A stretch of DNA of 64,000 nt from Myxococcales bacterium (lineage in GTDB: Bacteria; Myxococcota_A; Polyangia; Polyangiales; Polyangiaceae). Positions 62,430 to 64,000 of the stretch are shown piece after piece. The stretch's first letter is position 1; each line of letters starts with the position of its first letter. The notes under the pieces were generated by a model. That model was given only the letters and a program-made list of their open reading frames with translations. It had not been told where the DNA came from and made no database searches. The stretch covers positions 124,001-188,000 of the forward strand of contig JADKKK010000002.1 of assembly GCA_016720545.1 (NCBI GenBank), in the 5' to 3' direction. A program made the position numbers and the translations under genes.

Positions 62430-64000
62430 TCAGGCGCGCGCGGAGAGCGCACCGGCGAGCGCCGCGAGCTCGTCGACGAGGCCGGACCCGGCGCCGGCGG
62501 CGGGGGCCTGGGAGGCGAGGGCGAACAGGTGCTCGGTGAGCGTCGCGACCGCGCTCCGCGCGAGCGGCGCCAGCGCGTCGGCCCGGCCGCCGGTGGCGGC
62601 GAACGTGCGCGCGAGCGCGCGGGCCGAGGGGAGGCCCGCCTGGGCGGCGGCCGCGATGTCGGCCTCGCTCGCCCCCTCGTGACCGAGGTGGGCCAGGACC
62701 CGCGCGAGGGTCGGCGCGAGGTGGAACGTTGCGCGGTCGACGTGGTAGCGGAGAAGCACCGCGTCGGTCCGGAGGGCGTCTGCGTCGCGGCCGGTCACGA
62801 TGACCTCGAGGTCGTGCTTCCACGCGAGGGCGTCCCGGGAGAGGGCTCCGGCGATGCGCTGGGCGGTCTCTTCAGCCTCGCCCTCGAGCTTCGCCGCCCG
62901 CTGGGCGAAGGCCTGCGCCGCGCGCTGCCGGGCGTCCTCGCGGCTCGCCTCCTCCGCGGACAGCGTGCGGGCGCTCGCCGCCAAACGGTGGACGATCCGC
63001 GCGGCGCGGTGGCGCAGGGCGCGCTCCTTCAGCACCGCGCTCTTGCCGAGGATGGTCGCGTCGAGGAGCTCCTGCACCGCGGGCCACCCCGACGCCGCGA
63101 GGGCCGCCTCGTCGCCCAGGCGGCCGGCGAGCGCCTGCCGCGCCGAGAGCGCGAGCGGCTCGCGCCACGAGGCCAGCCCCGCCGCGCCGAGCGAGGTGCG
63201 CACCATGGTCATCACTTTGGAGAGGTCGGACGGCTGCAACCTATCGGATTTGTTGACTAATATTTGAACGGGCAGCTCGAGCGCGTGGGCCTCGGCGAGC
63301 ACGGCCTCCTCGCTCTTCTTCATGGGCTGGGTGGCGTCGAGCAGCCAGATCGCGAAGTCGGCCTCCTCGAACGCCTCGCGCGCGGCGGCGGCGTGCCGGG
63401 GATCCGGCGCGTTGAAGCCGGGGGTGTCCAGGATCTCGACCTGCGTGAGGGACGAGAGCGGAAGGAGGATCTCGACGCGGCGCACCTCGGCGGCGTCCAG
63501 CGCCTTCAGCGTCGCCCGAAGCTCGGGGACCGGAAGGATGCGGTCGCGCGTCTCGACGTCGCCGGCCCCCGAGAAGAAGAAGATCTTGGCGAGGGGGTCG
63601 GGCGCGTAGCGCAGGTGGTGCAGGGTGGCGGTGGTGGGCAACACACCCGTCGGGGCCACGTCGGCGCCCATGACGGCGTTGATGAAGGTGCTCTTGCCGG
63701 CGTTGAACTCGCCGACGATCGCGACCCGCACCGGGCGCGAGCGCTCGATGGACAGCTCCGCGAGGCGGGTCGTCGCTTGCAGATCGCGGAGATCGCGGGC
63801 CTGCCGGTCGAGCCGCGCGAGGAGCCGCGGCCAGTCGGTCATGGCCGCAGGGCCGGCCGCGTCGCTGGTGGCGTTCGGCACCCACCGGGCGATGAGCTCC
63901 TCGCGGAGCTGCGCGGCCCATGGCCGCACGAGCGGCGTCGCGACGAGCCGGAGGTCGTCGAGGAGCGCCTCGGTCGCGTCGGCGTCGGCGACCCGCGCGG
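62430..64000 (-). CDS. dynamin-family GTPase (5' end outside window)
   Basis: At least 522 residues; the frame stays open to the window edge, so the start is beyond 64000. G1 is GEFNAGKSTFINAVMG, the switch-I Thr lies in VLPTTATLHHL, G3 is DTPGFNAPD, and G4 is VNKSDRL. The rest is helical with a hydrophobic-amphipathic mid-region, as in bacterial dynamin-like proteins (BDLP/LeoA-type), which remodel or seal membranes with GTP. The in-frame GTG at 63929 is an unlikely start because coding character continues upstream (EALLDDLRLVATPLVRPW). Confidence 0.88.
   Translation of the reverse strand, partial: ARVADADATEALLDDLRLVATPLVRPWAAQLREELIARWVPNATSDAAGPAAMTDWPRLLARLDRQARDLRDLQATTRLAELSIERSRPVRVAIVGEFNAGKSTFINAVMGADVAPTGVLPTTATLHHLRYAPDPLAKIFFFSGAGDVETRDRILPVPELRATLKALDAAEVRRVEILLPLSSLTQVEILDTPGFNAPDPRHAAAAREAFEEADFAIWLLDATQPMKKSEEAVLAEAHALELPVQILVNKSDRLQPSDLSKVMTMVRTSLGAAGLASWREPLALSARQALAGRLGDEAALAASGWPAVQELLDATILGKSAVLKERALRHRAARIVHRLAASARTLSAEEASREDARQRAAQAFAQRAAKLEGEAEETAQRIAGALSRDALAWKHDLEVIVTGRDADALRTDAVLLRYHVDRATFHLAPTLARVLAHLGHEGASEADIAAAAQAGLPSARALARTFAATGGRADALAPLARSAVATLTEHLFALASQAPAAGAGSGLVDELAALAGALSARA

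Overview
This 64 kb window is very GC-rich and reads as chromosomal DNA of a myxobacterium (Myxococcota, probably class Polyangia). The signs are eukaryote-like Ser/Thr kinases, many Cys-rich lipoproteins with Ala/Asp/Pro linkers, thrombospondin-3-like DNDGDG motifs, an rpoN-PTS regulatory cluster, a sigma factor fused to a membrane tail, and frequent GTG/TTG starts. No tRNA, rRNA, CRISPR array, phage or plasmid genes were seen.

Layout. Positions 1-16.5 kb hold mixed housekeeping and transport genes: an SDR reductase, a monothiol glutaredoxin, several lipoproteins, a pseudouridine synthase fused to an rRNA-type methyltransferase, an ABC exporter, an APC permease, a POT peptide transporter with a large insertion, and greB. 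Positions 16.65-18.12 kb hold an IS630-family element with a frameshifted transposase, fused end to end with a 296-bp palindromic MITE. A second copy of the same MITE lies at 39.79-40.09 kb. Both element junctions fall in the TAG stop codon of a neighbouring gene. Positions 18-24 kb encode a Cys-rich lipoprotein, a PQQ-type beta-propeller protein, a GT-C-like membrane protein and the membrane-tailed sigma factor.

Positions 24-32.5 kb are one minus-strand, translationally coupled five-gene operon. It encodes a SrfB-like actin/Hsp70-fold ATPase, an unknown 219-aa protein, a single-pass protein with a low-complexity exposed part, a SrfC-like P-loop GTPase, and a Sel1-repeat membrane protein. It resembles the poorly understood srfABC loci of enterobacteria and is the best candidate here for an under-described system.

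Positions 32.5-41.6 kb hold a histidine phosphatase, a coupled operon of two beta-propeller lipoproteins and an outer-membrane protein, a probable pseudokinase and a CAGCC-repeat lipoprotein. Next come rpsO-pnp with a visible promoter and terminators, a frameshifted Ser/Thr kinase, and a four-gene surface operon (5'-nucleotidase lipoprotein, DNDGDG lipoprotein, beta-barrel, ComEC-like MBL hydrolase).

Positions 53.7-62.3 kb form the conserved cluster lptA-lptB-rpoN-hpf-ptsN-hprK-rapZ-ptsH-ptsI, read on the minus strand. It links LPS export, sigma-54 and a regulatory phosphotransferase chain without sugar permeases. ptsN carries a frameshift in a G5 run, and rapZ is separated from hprK by a 74-bp tandem repeat. 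The window ends inside a dynamin-family GTPase gene.
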